Source: Sediminicoccus rosea
Lineage (GTDB): Bacteria > Pseudomonadota > Alphaproteobacteria > Acetobacterales > Acetobacteraceae
DNA: 64,000 nucleotides
NCBI RefSeq assembly: GCF_033547095.1
Contig: NZ_CP137852.1
Coordinates: 4,985,001 to 5,049,000, forward strand
Direction of reading: 5' to 3'
Shown one piece after another: positions 17,933-27,447 of the stretch. The position numbers were made by a program, and so were the translations under genes. Below the pieces are notes generated by a model. The model worked only from the letters and a program-made list of their open reading frames with translations. It made no database searches and was not told the origin of the DNA. The first letter of the stretch is position 1, and each line of letters starts with the position of its first letter.

Positions 17933-18349
17933 TCACTCCCCCTTGTCGTCCTTCTCGGCCACGAGATCCTGCGCCACCTGGGGTTGGCGCAGCAGCTGGT
18001 CGATCTTCATGGCGTAATCCAGCGCGCTGTCCGGCTGGAAATGCAGGTCGGGCGCGAATTTCAGCCGGACATTCTTCGCCACCTGGCCGCGCAGGAAGGC
18101 ATGGGCGCGCTTGAGGGCGGCGAATTGCTCGGGCGGCACATCCTTGCCAAGGCCGCTGATGAAGGCGGTCATATGGCGCAGGTCGGGGCTGGCGCGCACT
18201 TCCGTCACGGTGATGCGGGCATTGGCCAGGTCCGGGTCGCGGAAATCGCCGCGTTCGAAGATGGCGGCGAGGGCATGCCGCACCTCCTCCGCCACGCGAA
18301 GCTGGCGCTGGCTGGGCGCGCCGGGATTGTCAGTGTGGCGCTTGGCCAT
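17933..18349 (-). CDS. rbfA: ribosome-binding factor A
   Basis: 138-residue RbfA, a KH-fold factor that binds the 30S subunit and helps 16S rRNA 5'-end maturation, especially in the cold. SQRQLRVAEEVRHALAAIFERGDF at the start and VTEVRASPDLRHMTAFISGLG in the middle are typical. The C-terminal tail is acidic and lysine-rich. It follows infB in the standard order, but a 12-bp perfect stem lies in the 72-bp gap, so rbfA-truB-rpsO may be expressed at a lower or separately tuned level. Confidence 0.95.
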   Translation of the reverse strand: MAKRHTDNPGAPSQRQLRVAEEVRHALAAIFERGDFRDPDLANARITVTEVRASPDLRHMTAFISGLGKDVPPEQFAALKRAHAFLRGQVAKNVRLKFAPDLHFQPDSALDYAMKIDQLLRQPQVAQDLVAEKDDKGE

Positions 18350-18373
18350 CTCTCAATTCTCTCGAAATGCAAA

Positions 18374-18401
18374 GGGCGCGGCGGGCTGCCCCGCCGCGCC
18401 C
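18374..18401 (-). terminator. 12-bp perfect stem-loop between infB and rbfA
   Basis: The arms gggcgcggcggg (18374-18385) and cccgccgcgccc (18390-18401) pair perfectly over 12 bp with a 4-nt loop. Transcribed from the minus strand, the hairpin is followed by tttgcatttc, only a short T-run. It could be a partial terminator, an attenuator or an mRNA-processing and stability element inside the operon. It sits after the infB stop and before the rbfA start. Confidence 0.6.
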
Positions 18402-18421
18402 CCTATCAGAAACACGGAAAC

Positions 18422-21199
18422 TCAGGCCGCCGCGACGGTCTCGGTTTCGAAGCACTCAATCTGATCACCCACGCGGATGTCGTCGTAGTTCTTGAAGCCC
18501 ATGCCGCATTCGTAGCCGTTGGTGACTTCCTTCACGTCGTCCTTGAAGCGGCGCAGCGTGCTGAGCTCGCCCTCGTGGATGACGATGCCGTCGCGCAGGA
18601 GGCGCACGCCGCAGCCGCGCTTCACCACGCCCTCGGTCACGCGGCAGCCGGCCACATTGCCCAGGCGCTTGACCTCGAAGACCTGCAGGATCTGCGCGTA
18701 GCCGATGAAGCTCTCGCGCTGGACGGGGGCGAGGCGCGACTTGAAGATCGCCTCGATGTCGTCCGACACCTGGTAGATGATCGAGTAGTAGCGGATATCC
18801 ACGCCGTCGCGCTGCGCCATCTCGCGCGCCTGGCTGGTGGCGCGGACGTTGAAGGCGACGACCACGGCGTTGGACGCCTTGGCGAGCTGGATGTCGCTCT
18901 CGGTGATCTGGCCGACCGCCGAGTGCAGCACGCGCACGCGCACCTCCTCGTTGCCGAGCTTGCCGAGCGTGACGTTGATCGCCTCGGCCGAGCCCTGCAC
19001 GTCCGCCTTCACGACGACGGCCACTTCCTTCTGCTCGCCCGCCTGGATGCGCGCCAGCATGTCGTTCAGCGTGCCACGGCCCGCGCCGAGGGCGGCGGCC
19101 GCCTTCTCACGCGCACGGCGCTGGCGGAATTCGCTGACTTCGCGCGCCTGGCCTTCATTCTCGACCGCGACGAAGTTCTCGCCCGCGGACGGCACGCCAG
19201 ACAGGCCTAGCACCTCGACCGGCACGGAGGGCCCGGCCGCCTTGAGGGGCTTACCCAGGCTGTCCACCAGGGCGCGAACGCGGCCCCATTCGGCGCCGGC
19301 GACGACGATGTCGCCCTGCTTCAGCGTGCCCTTCTGCACCAGCACCGTGGCGACAGGGCCACGGCCGCGGTCGAGCTTGCTCTCGATCACGGTGCCCTCG
19401 CCCGGGCGGTCCGGGTTGGCGCGCAGGTCGAGGATCTCGGCCTGCAGCAGGATGGCTTCCAGCAGCTTGTCGAGGTTCGTGCCCTTGGTGGCCGAGACCT
19501 GGATCTCCTGCGTCTCGCCACCCAGGCTTTCCACCACGATCTCGTGCTGCAGCAGCTCGTTGCGCACGCGGTCGAGGTTGATGCCCGGCTTGTCGATCTT
19601 GTTCACGGCCACGATGATCGGCACATCCGCCGCGCGGGCATGCTTGATGGCCTCGATCGTCTGCGGCATCACGCCGTCATCCGCGGCCACCACCAGCACC
19701 ACCATGTCGGTGACGCCCGCGCCGCGCGCGCGCATCGCCGTGAAGGCCTCGTGGCCCGGCGTGTCGATGAAGGTGACGATGCCCGACGCCGTCTGCACCT
19801 GATAGGCGCCGATATGCTGGGTGATGCCACCCGCCTCGCGCGCTGCCACATCGGTCTTGCGCAACGCGTCGAGCAGCGACGTCTTGCCGTGGTCCACATG
19901 GCCCATGATGGTCACGACGGGCGGGCGCGGCAGCAGCGCCTCTTCCTCGTCCACCGTGCCTTCCAGCGCCAGCTCCACGTCATCCTCGGCGACGCGCTTC
20001 ACGCGGTGGCCGAATTCCTGCGCGACCAGTTCGGCCGTGTCGGCGTCGATGCTCTGGGTCAGCGTCGCCATGACGCCCATGCGGAACAGCGCCTTCACCA
20101 CCTCGCCACCACGGGCGGCCATGCGGTTGGCGAGTTCCTGCACGGTGATCGTCTCGGGGATCACCACGTCACGCACGACGCGCTCCTGGCCGGCGCGCAG
20201 GCGCTGCAGCTCGGCCTGGCGGCGCTCGCGCTCACGGGCGCGGCGGACCGACGCCATCGAGCGGCTGCGCTCATCCTCGCCATCCATGGCGGCGGCGACG
20301 TCGATGCGGCCTTCGCGGCGGCCAGCGGCGAGCGGCGCCTTCTTCACCGGCGCGGGGGCCGGGCGCTTCACGCCACCAGGGGCGGCGCCACCGGGGCGGC
20401 GCGCGGGACCGCGGCGGTCATCATCCTCATCCGCGCGGGCGCGCGGGTTGAGGGAGAGCTTGGCCGAGGGGCTGGAGGGCGGCGGGTTGCTCGGCCGCAG
20501 GGCCGGGCCCTGCACGGCGCGGGCGGCGAGCGGCGTCACGCGCGGCGCGGCAGGGCGCGGCGGCTCGGCCGGGGCGTCCTGCCGCGCGGCGGGAGCCGCG
20601 ACCGGGGCAGGCGGCGCCTCGCTGGGCGCCGGGGCGGATTCGGCGGCACGGGCGGCTTCGCGCGCGGCGGCCTCGGCGGCTTCGCGCTGGCGGGCCTCCT
20701 CCTCGGCGCGGCGGGCGGCTTCCTCGGCCGCGCTGCGGACCATCAGGGCCTGCTGCTCGCGCTGCTCACGCTCGCGGGCGGCCTCGACGCGGCGCTGCTC
20801 CTCCAGCACGCGCTGGCGGATGGCCAGCTCGGCCGCGGTCAGCGGACGGCCCGAAGGGCCGGTGGCGGGGCGCGGCGCGGCCGGGCGCGCGGGGGCGCTG
20901 GCGGGCGCGGCGGGAGCCGGGCTGGGAGCGGCGGGCGCGGCGCTGGCCGGCGCGGGTGCCTGGGGCGTGCGGGGCGCGCCGGGGCGCACCGGGGCGGTCG
21001 GCGCGCGGAGCGTCGTTCCCGTGCTGCCCGGGCCCGGGGCGCGCTTCTTCACGACCTCGACCTGGACGACCTTGCTGCGGCCATGGCTGAAGCTCTGGCG
21101 GACGCTCCCCGCATCCACCGTCTTGCCCATCTCGAGCCGGCCTGCCGGGCGGAGGCTCAATCGGCTCTTGGCCGCATCCTGTTCGTTCTGGTCGCTCAT
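18422..21199 (-). CDS. infB: translation initiation factor IF-2
   Basis: 925-residue IF-2, the GTPase that brings initiator tRNA to the 30S subunit. The N-terminal ~400 residues are a long Ala/Pro/Arg-rich, low-complexity and charged coiled region, as in other alphaproteobacteria. The G domain starts with GHVDHGKT at 433-440, then [17 protein letters not shown] and NKID, followed by IF-2 domains II, III and the fMet-tRNA-binding C-terminal domain. The start is taken at MSDQNEQ (21199), since the extra open frame upstream overlaps the YlxR gene. Confidence 0.97.
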   Translation of the reverse strand: MSDQNEQDAAKSRLSLRPAGRLEMGKTVDAGSVRQSFSHGRSKVVQVEVVKKRAPGPGSTGTTLRAPTAPVRPGAPRTPQAPAPASAAPAAPSPAPAAPASAPARPAAPRPATGPSGRPLTAAELAIRQRVLEEQRRVEAAREREQREQQALMVRSAAEEAARRAEEEARQREAAEAAAREAARAAESAPAPSEAPPAPVAAPAARQDAPAEPPRPAAPRVTPLAARAVQGPALRPSNPPPSSPSAKLSLNPRARADEDDDRRGPARRPGGAAPGGVKRPAPAPVKKAPLAAGRREGRIDVAAAMDGEDERSRSMASVRRARERERRQAELQRLRAGQERVVRDVVIPETITVQELANRMAARGGEVVKALFRMGVMATLTQSIDADTAELVAQEFGHRVKRVAEDDVELALEGTVDEEEALLPRPPVVTIMGHVDHGKTSLLDALRKTDVAAREAGGITQHIGAYQVQTASGIVTFIDTPGHEAFTAMRARGAGVTDMVVLVVAADDGVMPQTIEAIKHARAADVPIIVAVNKIDKPGINLDRVRNELLQHEIVVESLGGETQEIQVSATKGTNLDKLLEAILLQAEILDLRANPDRPGEGTVIESKLDRGRGPVATVLVQKGTLKQGDIVVAGAEWGRVRALVDSLGKPLKAAGPSVPVEVLGLSGVPSAGENFVAVENEGQAREVSEFRQRRAREKAAAALGAGRGTLNDMLARIQAGEQKEVAVVVKADVQGSAEAINVTLGKLGNEEVRVRVLHSAVGQITESDIQLAKASNAVVVAFNVRATSQAREMAQRDGVDIRYYSIIYQVSDDIEAIFKSRLAPVQRESFIGYAQILQVFEVKRLGNVAGCRVTEGVVKRGCGVRLLRDGIVIHEGELSTLRRFKDDVKEVTNGYECGMGFKNYDDIRVGDQIECFETETVAAA

Positions 21200-21221
21200 T
21201 CGTCGTTCCGAACTCAATCCT

Positions 21222-21932
21222 TCACCCTCGAACCGCCGCGAAGCCGGCCAAGCGTGCCGCCTCCGCCTGCAGCGAGGAAACCATCCGACCGGGGGAGATC
21301 GCCACGTGAACCGCGCGCTCCCTCCCAAAAACTCCACCCAACTCCGCGGCCGTAAGCGGTGTCAGGACCGGAAAACCCAGCCCATCGGCACGCCCGCCGA
21401 CCAACCGACTCCGTTCGGCGGGGCTGCCATCCGAGGCCTGGATGAGCAACGCCACCTTGTCATGACGGAGCCAGTCCAGGACCGCTTCCCGCCCGGCCAC
21501 CGCCTCGCCACTGCGCCGCGCAAATCCCAGGAAATCCAGGACCCGCTGGCGCAAACCAGAGACGACCAGGGCGTGAAGATCGCCAGGAACCCCGACGGAC
21601 CCCCGGGCGGCCTTGGCAAAGGCGCCCTGCTTCAGCGCTTTGCGCAACACATCATCCTGCGCGACCAACCATAGGCCCCTGCCCGGCAAACGTCCACCCG
21701 GATCGGGCACCACCTCACGCATGGGGCCGATGACGAAACGCAGCATCTGCTCCTTCGGCAGGGTCTGCCGGGTGACGATACAGCGCCGCAACGGCCCCCG
21801 CTCGCGGGCGATGGCATCGTCCGGCAGGGCGTCCGGGTCAGGCGCGGCCTGGAGGGCGGGGTCAGCCGGCGGCAGCTTCGCCGTTCCCTTCCTCATCGAA
21901 CCAATGGGCGCGCGCGGCCATGATGACGGCAT
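21222..21932 (-). CDS. YlxR (DUF448) / L7Ae-like RNA-binding protein
   Basis: 236-residue two-part protein. The N-terminal YlxR/DUF448 domain is shown by [22 protein letters not shown] and [12 protein letters not shown]-terminal L7Ae/L30e-like domain is suggested by [40 protein letters not shown]. Both are RNA-related and the gene is standard between nusA and infB in alphaproteobacteria. The start is unclear: the codon at 21932 has a gaggag site but lies inside nusA; an alternative ATG is at 21896. Either way it overlaps the end of nusA. Confidence 0.85.
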   Translation of the reverse strand: MPSSWPRAPIGSMRKGTAKLPPADPALQAAPDPDALPDDAIARERGPLRRCIVTRQTLPKEQMLRFVIGPMREVVPDPGGRLPGRGLWLVAQDDVLRKALKQGAFAKAARGSVGVPGDLHALVVSGLRQRVLDFLGFARRSGEAVAGREAVLDWLRHDKVALLIQASDGSPAERSRLVGGRADGLGFPVLTPLTAAELGGVFGRERAVHVAISPGRMVSSLQAEAARLAGFAAVRG

Positions 21933-23400
21933 TCGCCGTCTCCTCGTCCATGGTCTCGGCGCCGAAGATCTCGACCAGCTCGTCGCCCGCCAAGTCCGCC
22001 AGGTCGTCCAGCGTCTTCACGCCGGCCTCGCCCAGCTGCACCAGCATGGCGGGGGTGAAGGTGCCGATCTCGGCGATCGCGTCCTCCACGCCCAGCTCCA
22101 CGCGGCGGGTCTCGAACTCGGCATCCTTGGCTTCCAGGAAGGCGAGGCCGCGGCGCTTCAGCTCGGCCGCGATGGCCTCGTCGAAGCCTTCGATGCCGGC
22201 CAGCTCCTCGTCATCCACCTCGATGATCTCCTCGATGGTGGAATAGCCCTCGGTCACCAGCAGGCCGGCGATCACGTCATCCACGTCCAGCGCCTCGACG
22301 AAGAGGCTGCTGCGCTTGCGGAAGTCTTCCTGGCGGCGCTCGCTCTCGCCGGCCTCGGTCATGATGTCGATGTCGTAGCGCGTGAGCTGCGAGGCGAGGC
22401 GCACATTCTGCCCGCGGCGGCCGATGGCGAGCGAGAGCTGCTCGTCCGGCACCACGACCTCGACGCGCTTGCTCTCATCGTCCAGCAGCACCTTGGCCAC
22501 CTCGGCCGGCGCCATCGCGTTCACGATGAAGGTCGCGATGTCCGGGCTCCAGGGGATGATGTCGATCTTCTCGCCCTGGAGTTCGGCCACCACCGCCTGC
22601 ACGCGGCTGCCGCGCATGCCGACGCAGGCGCCGACGGGGTCGATGCTGGAATCGCGGCTGATCACGGCCATCTTGGCGCGACTGCCGGGGTCGCGCGCCA
22701 CGGCCTTGATCTCGATGATGCCGTCATAGATCTCAGGCACTTCCTGGGCGAAGAGCTTGGCGAGGAAGCCCGGATGGGTGCGGCTGAGGAAGATCTGCGG
22801 GCCGCGCGGCTCCTCGCGCACGTCATAGATGTAGGCACGCACGCGGTCGCCATTCTTGAAGGCCTCGCGCGGGATGGTCTCGTCGCGGCGCAGCAGCGCC
22901 TCGGCCTTGCCGAGCTCGACCATGAGGTTGCCGTATTCGGTGCGCTTGACCGTGCCGTTGATGATCTCGCCCACGCGGTCCTTATACTCGTCGTACTGCT
23001 TCTTGCGCTCCACCTCGCGCACGCGCTGCACGATCACCTGCTTGGCGGTCTGCGCCGCGATGCGGCCGAAATCGATCGGCGGCAGCGGGTCCACGATGAA
23101 CTCGCCCACGGTGATGCCGGGCTTCACCTTGACGGCGATACGCAGCGGGATCTGCGTGTCCTCGTTCTCGACCGGTTCCTGCTCCACCACCTCGGTCCAG
23201 CGCGAGAGGCGGACCTCGCCGGTCTTGCGGTCGATGGTGGCGCGGATGTCCTTCTCCAAGCCGTATTTCTGCTTGCCCGCCTTGCCCATGGCGAGCTCCA
23301 TGGCCTCGAGAACCTCTTCCTTCTCGATCATCTTCTCGCGGGCGACGGCTTCGGCCACCTGCAGGAATTCCGGGCGGGGGATCGCAACATCCATGGCCAT
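21862..23400 (-). CDS. nusA: transcription termination/antitermination protein NusA
   Basis: 512-residue NusA, which binds RNA polymerase and nascent RNA to control pausing, termination and antitermination. In order: N-terminal polymerase-binding domain, an S1 domain ([21 protein letters not shown]), two KH domains ([34 protein letters not shown]) and C-terminal helix-hairpin-helix/acidic repeats of the alphaproteobacterial form. It follows rimP with only 3 bp between stop and start codon, indicating coupling. Confidence 0.97.
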   Translation of the reverse strand: MAMDVAIPRPEFLQVAEAVAREKMIEKEEVLEAMELAMGKAGKQKYGLEKDIRATIDRKTGEVRLSRWTEVVEQEPVENEDTQIPLRIAVKVKPGITVGEFIVDPLPPIDFGRIAAQTAKQVIVQRVREVERKKQYDEYKDRVGEIINGTVKRTEYGNLMVELGKAEALLRRDETIPREAFKNGDRVRAYIYDVREEPRGPQIFLSRTHPGFLAKLFAQEVPEIYDGIIEIKAVARDPGSRAKMAVISRDSSIDPVGACVGMRGSRVQAVVAELQGEKIDIIPWSPDIATFIVNAMAPAEVAKVLLDDESKRVEVVVPDEQLSLAIGRRGQNVRLASQLTRYDIDIMTEAGESERRQEDFRKRSSLFVEALDVDDVIAGLLVTEGYSTIEEIIEVDDEELAGIEGFDEAIAAELKRRGLAFLEAKDAEFETRRVELGVEDAIAEIGTFTPAMLVQLGEAGVKTLDDLADLAGDELVEIFGAETMDEETANAVIMAARAHWFDEEGNGEAAAG

Positions 23401-23403
23401 GGT

Positions 23404-23994
23404 TCAGTTCCCTTGGTTCGCCGCGGACGCGGCCTTGGTCTGCGCTGCCGTGGCAGCGATGAGTTCATCGGTCAGGACGAGCTTGGCGCGGCGCATCTGG
23501 TCGCGCGGCAGCGCGATCTCTGGCCCCTCGTCGAGGCGCAGCCGCCCAACTTCGGCGTCTGCACCGAGGACGACGCCGCGGAAGCGCTTGCGGCCCTCGA
23601 TGGGGATCAGCATCTCCACCTGCGCCACATGGCCGGCGTAGAGGTTCCAGTCCTTCGCGCGGGTCAGCGGGCGGTCGATGCCGGGGGAGGAAATCTCCAG
23701 CATCCACTCGGCCTTGATCGGGTCCGCCACGTCCAGCACGGCGCCGACGGCGTGGCTGATCTCGGTGCAGTCCTCGACGGTGAAGGGCGCGCCATCGGCG
23801 CGATCCGCCATGATCTGCACGGTCGGCTTTTCCTTGCCGCTGACCTGCACGCGGACGAGCTCATAGCCCATGTGCTCGATCGTCGGCGCCACCAGGTCGG
23901 CGATGCGGGCGTCGAGCCCTTCGTGGCGTGGTCTCTCGATGGTCAAATGCCGGCCTGTGAAATGCCAAGAGGGCGGCCCCGGAAGGCCACCCAC
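23404..23994 (-). CDS. rimP: ribosome maturation factor RimP
   Basis: RimP, up to 196 residues, needed for 30S subunit maturation. Family sequence starts at [42 protein letters not shown] is the hallmark motif, and a C-terminal SH3-like domain follows. The start shown is the GTG at 23994; a TTG at 23946 would give a 180-residue protein nearer the usual length, and neither has a strong ribosome site. It is the first gene of the nus-inf operon. Only 63 bp separate it from the upstream Bug gene on the same strand. Confidence 0.93.
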   Translation of the reverse strand: MGGLPGPPSWHFTGRHLTIERPRHEGLDARIADLVAPTIEHMGYELVRVQVSGKEKPTVQIMADRADGAPFTVEDCTEISHAVGAVLDVADPIKAEWMLEISSPGIDRPLTRAKDWNLYAGHVAQVEMLIPIEGRKRFRGVVLGADAEVGRLRLDEGPEIALPRDQMRRAKLVLTDELIAATAAQTKAASAANQGN

Positions 23995-24057
23995 CTCTTG
24001 ATGAAGTTGGTTTGGAAGACCCCTGTTATGGCGCGCCAGGGGTTCCGATGCAAGTGT

Positions 24058-25038
24058 TCAGAATTCGATGCGGATGCCGCTCTCCCGCAGGAAGCCCTGC
24101 CAGAAGACGCCGCTCTCCCGCACGAACTGCGCGAAATCGGCCGGCCCCAGCGCGAGCAGGTCCACCCCCAGCGCCTCGAAGCGGGGCTTGGCGTCCGCGC
24201 TGGTGATGGCCGCCAGGATCACCTCGCTGAGCTGCGCGATGACCGGCGCCGGCGTCGCGATGGGGGCCCCGATGCCGAACCAGGCGTCAATGACCGTGCC
24301 CGGCATGCCGCTCTCGATGAGCGTGGGCACATCGGGCAGTCCGGCGAAGCGTGTGGGCGAGGTGACGGCCAGCGCCCGCAGCTGCCCGCCGCGGATCAGC
24401 GGCAGCGTCGCGGCCAGCGAGTCCGAGCCGAAGAGCACCTGGCCACCGATGATGTCCGCCATCGCCGCTCCGCTGCCGCGATAGGGCACATGGGTCCCGG
24501 TGACCCGCGCCTTGTGCAGCACGATCTCGGAGGCGAGATGCGTGATGGTCCCGGCGCCGGAGGAGGCGAAGGTGCCATGCGCGCCCGGCTGGCGCAGGCG
24601 CTCGATCAACTCGGCCAAGGTCTTCGGGGCGGCGGCGGTGTTGGCGGTGACCAGCACGTAGAAGCTGCGCCCGATGCCCACCACGGGGGCGAAGTCGCGC
24701 TCGAAGCTGTAGCCCGCGCGGGGGTTCAGCGCCGGATTCACCAGGAAGGTGCTCGTGGTGCCAAGCGTGATCGTATAGCCGTCCGGCGCGGCGCGGGCGC
24801 CCTGCTCCGTGCCGGTGATGCCGCCGCCGCCCGGCCGGTTCTCCACCACGATGGGGTGCGGCAGCCGGTTGCGTGTCTCATGCGCCACGATGCGCGCGAT
24901 GGCATCGCTGCCCGTGCCGGGCGCGAAGGGCAGGATCAGGCGGATCGGCTGGCGCGGGAAATCCTGGGCGCGGGCGAGCGCCGGCAGGGCGAGCAGGGCG
25001 GCGGCGGCGCGCAGCCGGTTGCGGATCGCGGTTCTCAT
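24058..25038 (-). CDS. Bug/TctC family substrate-binding protein
   Basis: 326-residue Bug-family periplasmic binding protein. The signal peptide (MRTAIRNRLRAAAALLALPALARA) precedes DFPRQPIRLILPFAPGTGSDAIAR, the family start. ASSGAGTITHLASEI and VPYRGSGAAMADI are the ligand-loop motifs. Its ATG overlaps the stop of the HMG-CoA-lyase-like gene by 4 nt, so it is the third gene of a coupled operon CoA-transferase/lyase/Bug. The binding protein presumably captures the acid that the two enzymes process as its CoA thioester. The ligand is unknown. Confidence 0.92.
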   Translation of the reverse strand: MRTAIRNRLRAAAALLALPALARAQDFPRQPIRLILPFAPGTGSDAIARIVAHETRNRLPHPIVVENRPGGGGITGTEQGARAAPDGYTITLGTTSTFLVNPALNPRAGYSFERDFAPVVGIGRSFYVLVTANTAAAPKTLAELIERLRQPGAHGTFASSGAGTITHLASEIVLHKARVTGTHVPYRGSGAAMADIIGGQVLFGSDSLAATLPLIRGGQLRALAVTSPTRFAGLPDVPTLIESGMPGTVIDAWFGIGAPIATPAPVIAQLSEVILAAITSADAKPRFEALGVDLLALGPADFAQFVRESGVFWQGFLRESGIRIEF

Positions 25039-25991
25039 GCGGATGTCCCCTGTTTCGCGGCCAGCTTGGCGCGGCCATGGGCCAGCGCCTCCGCCCGGTT
25101 GCCATGCTGCCCCGCGCGGCTCGCCAATGGCAGGGCGAGACGCGCCGCGATCTCCCGCGCGGCGGCGATCACGGCGCCGGATTCCAGCCCGGTCTCCACG
25201 CCGCAGAGTTCGAGCATCTGCGTCAGGTCCTCGGTCGGCATGTTGCCGATCGCCTCGGGCGTGGCCACGCCGCCGCCCAGCCCGCAGATCGAGACCTCGA
25301 AGCGCGTCACCCCCGCATCCAGCGCGGCCAGCACATTGGCGGACGCGATCCCCGCCTGGTCATGCACATGGTAGCAGAGCGTCATCCCCGGATGCCGGTC
25401 GAGGATGCGCGCGAAGCGGGCGCGGACCGTGGGCGGGTCCTCGAAGCCCAGGCTGCCGGCCAGCATCAATTCGCGGAGCCCCGCGTCATGAAGCCGCGCC
25501 ACGATGGCCATCACCCGCTCCTCCGGGATCAGCCCGTCCAGCGGGCACCAGAAGGCCATGCCGAGGCCGAGCGAGAAGCGCTTGCCCGCGCGCTCGGCCA
25601 CGCGCAGCGCCAGGATGGCCTGCTCCAGCGCGCCCTCGATCGTCGTGTTCTGGTTCAGCGCGGAATAGGCGACGGACGCGGTGATGAGGCCCACCATCTC
25701 ATCCACACGCGTGGTCGCCGCACGCTCCGCGCCGCGTGCATTGGGAACGAGGCCGCGCAGGTTCACGCCGGGCAGGGGCGGCAGGCGCTCCAGCACCTCC
25801 TCCGCGTCCCGCAGGTCGGGGATGAAGCGCGGGTGGGCGAAGGAGACGGCCTCGATCTCGGTGATCCCAGCCGCGGCCAGGCGCTGGACCAGCCAGATCT
25901 TCTCGTCGGTTGGCACCCAGCGGCCGAGGGACTGCAAGCCATCGCGCGGGCCGACCTCGGTGACGACGGCGCGGGGCGGGAGCGCGATCAC
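25035..25991 (-). CDS. HMG-CoA lyase-like aldolase with altered active-site loop
   Basis: 318-residue TIM-barrel lyase of the HMGL-like family (hydroxymethylglutaryl-CoA lyase, citramalyl-CoA lyase and relatives). The GTG start at 25991 overlaps the CoA-transferase stop (GTGA). R16-D17 in TEVGPRDGLQ and the metal histidines H208 and H210 in CYHVHDQAG are conserved. The signature loop that normally reads GLGGCP is GLGGGVATPEAIGN here, with Gly241 where the catalytic cysteine stands in HMG-CoA lyases. The fold call is strong, but true HMG-CoA lyase activity is doubtful. It probably cleaves or rearranges another acyl-CoA. Confidence 0.85.
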   Translation of the reverse strand: MIALPPRAVVTEVGPRDGLQSLGRWVPTDEKIWLVQRLAAAGITEIEAVSFAHPRFIPDLRDAEEVLERLPPLPGVNLRGLVPNARGAERAATTRVDEMVGLITASVAYSALNQNTTIEGALEQAILALRVAERAGKRFSLGLGMAFWCPLDGLIPEERVMAIVARLHDAGLRELMLAGSLGFEDPPTVRARFARILDRHPGMTLCYHVHDQAGIASANVLAALDAGVTRFEVSICGLGGGVATPEAIGNMPTEDLTQMLELCGVETGLESGAVIAAAREIAARLALPLASRAGQHGNRAEALAHGRAKLAAKQGTSA

Positions 25992-27184
25992 GCCTCGATC
26001 CCCGCCGCGCGGAGTTCCGCTTCGGTGAAGCCGAGGCGGCCCAGCAGGATATCCCGATTGTGCGCCCCGGCCGGCGGCCCGGCATGCTGGATCTCGGGCG
26101 GCGTGCGGGAGAAGCGGCCGGAGGGCGCCTGCATCCGCATGGGGCCGCCCAGCTCCGCATCCTCTACGGAAATGATCGAGCCCCGCGCCACGATGTGGGG
26201 GTCCAGCATGATGTCCGCCACGCTGTTCACCGGTGCCACCACGGCATCCGACGCCTCCAGCAGCGCGATCAGGTCGGCGCGGTCGAAACGGCCGATCAGG
26301 CGGGACAATTCCGCATCCAGCGCCTCCACATGCGCGACCCGCCCAGCGTTTTCGGTGAAGCGCGGATCGGTGGCCAAGGCCGGCTCGCCCAGCGCCGTGC
26401 AGAGCCGCACGAAGGTGCCGTTGGAGGAGGCGCTCAGGCTCACCCAGGCGCCGTCCCGGCACTGATAGGTGTTGCGCGGCGCCACCCAGGGCAGGCGCGA
26501 GCCGATGCGCTCCTGCACCACGCCCAGCTGGTCATATTCCACGACGAAGGGGCCGAGCATGGCGAACATCGCCTCATAGAGCGCGAGATCCACCACCTGG
26601 CCCTTGCCCGAGGCATCCCGCTCCCGCAGCGCGGCCAGCGCCAGGAAAGCGCCGCAAAGGCCGGAACTGGCGTCGGAAAGCCCGAAGGGCGGGAGCAGGG
26701 GCGGCCGCTCCGGCTCGCCATTGATGTAGACAAAGCCGCCATAGCCCTCGAGCGCGGTGCCGAAGCCGGGCTTGTGCGCGTTCGGCCCCTCCTGCCCGTA
26801 GCCCGTGACCCGCAGCATGACGAGGCGCGGGTTGATGGCGGAGAGCACGTCATAACCGAGCCCCCATTTCTCCATCGTGCCCGGGCGATAATTCTCCACG
26901 ATCAGGTCGGCATCGCGCACCAGGCGCTTCACCGTCTCCACCCCCAGGGGCGTGCGGAAATCCGCCGTGACCGAGAGCTTGTTGCGGTTCACCACCTTGT
27001 AATAGAGCGCGATATCGTCCCGCCGCCGGCCCCAGTTGCGGAACTCGTCGCCGCCATTCGGGCGCTCCAGCTTGATCACCTCGGCCCCCATATCGGCCAG
27101 GTGCATGGAGACGGTGGGCGCGGCCAGGAAATTCGAGGCGTCGATCACGCGGAGGCCGGCGAGCGGCCCTTTTTTCTGGCTCAT
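25988..27184 (-). CDS. CaiB/BaiF family CoA-transferase
   Basis: 398-residue class III CoA-transferase (formyl-CoA transferase/CaiB type). N-terminal GLRVIDASNFLAAPTVSMHLADMGAEVIKLE and the later VENYRPGTMEKWGLGYDVL are family signatures; such enzymes move CoA between carboxylic acids through an Asp-acyl anhydride. The ATG at 27184 has a near-perfect aaggagg site 4 nt upstream, so it is preferred over the open frame to 27205. First gene of a three-gene operon with the lyase and the Bug protein, divergent from the RNA helicase. Confidence 0.92.
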   Translation of the reverse strand: MSQKKGPLAGLRVIDASNFLAAPTVSMHLADMGAEVIKLERPNGGDEFRNWGRRRDDIALYYKVVNRNKLSVTADFRTPLGVETVKRLVRDADLIVENYRPGTMEKWGLGYDVLSAINPRLVMLRVTGYGQEGPNAHKPGFGTALEGYGGFVYINGEPERPPLLPPFGLSDASSGLCGAFLALAALRERDASGKGQVVDLALYEAMFAMLGPFVVEYDQLGVVQERIGSRLPWVAPRNTYQCRDGAWVSLSASSNGTFVRLCTALGEPALATDPRFTENAGRVAHVEALDAELSRLIGRFDRADLIALLEASDAVVAPVNSVADIMLDPHIVARGSIISVEDAELGGPMRMQAPSGRFSRTPPEIQHAGPPAGAHNRDILLGRLGFTEAELRAAGIEA

Positions 27185-27385
27185 GCGCCCTCCTTGTCCG
27201 GACAAGTCTTGCCCGGCGGCGCGGGGGCGTCAACGGCGCCCGCCTGTGCTGTCATGTCCGGTGCGGACCCCTCCCCCCCAACTTCCGCGCTTTCCTTTGG
27301 CCTCCCGCGGGCTTATCCACAGGCCGCCGCGCCCGGGCGAACCCGTTGCGCGCCATGCCCGATCACGGGCTTAACCTTTGTTTTC

Positions 27386-27420
27386 TCGCAGTTTTGCGAT
27401 GCCAGGCGGTTCCGCCTGGC
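27386..27420 (+). promoter_or_regulatory. two stem-loops in the RNA helicase leader
   Basis: In the 263-bp divergent gap between the CoA-transferase and helicase genes, tcgca and tgcga (27386-27399) form a 5-bp hairpin. Immediately after it, gccaggcgg and ccgcctggc (27401-27420) form a 9-bp hairpin with a 2-nt loop. They end 27 bp before the helicase ATG. They could be leader RNA structures acted on by the helicase itself, or a boundary element. The rest of the gap shows no ORF. Confidence 0.4.
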
Positions 27421-27447
27421 TTGAATACGCTTTACCAGGATTTCTTC

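Noticed and set aside
23995-24057. Terminator between the Bug gene and rimP
   Set aside because: This 63-bp gap has no convincing stem with a T-run.
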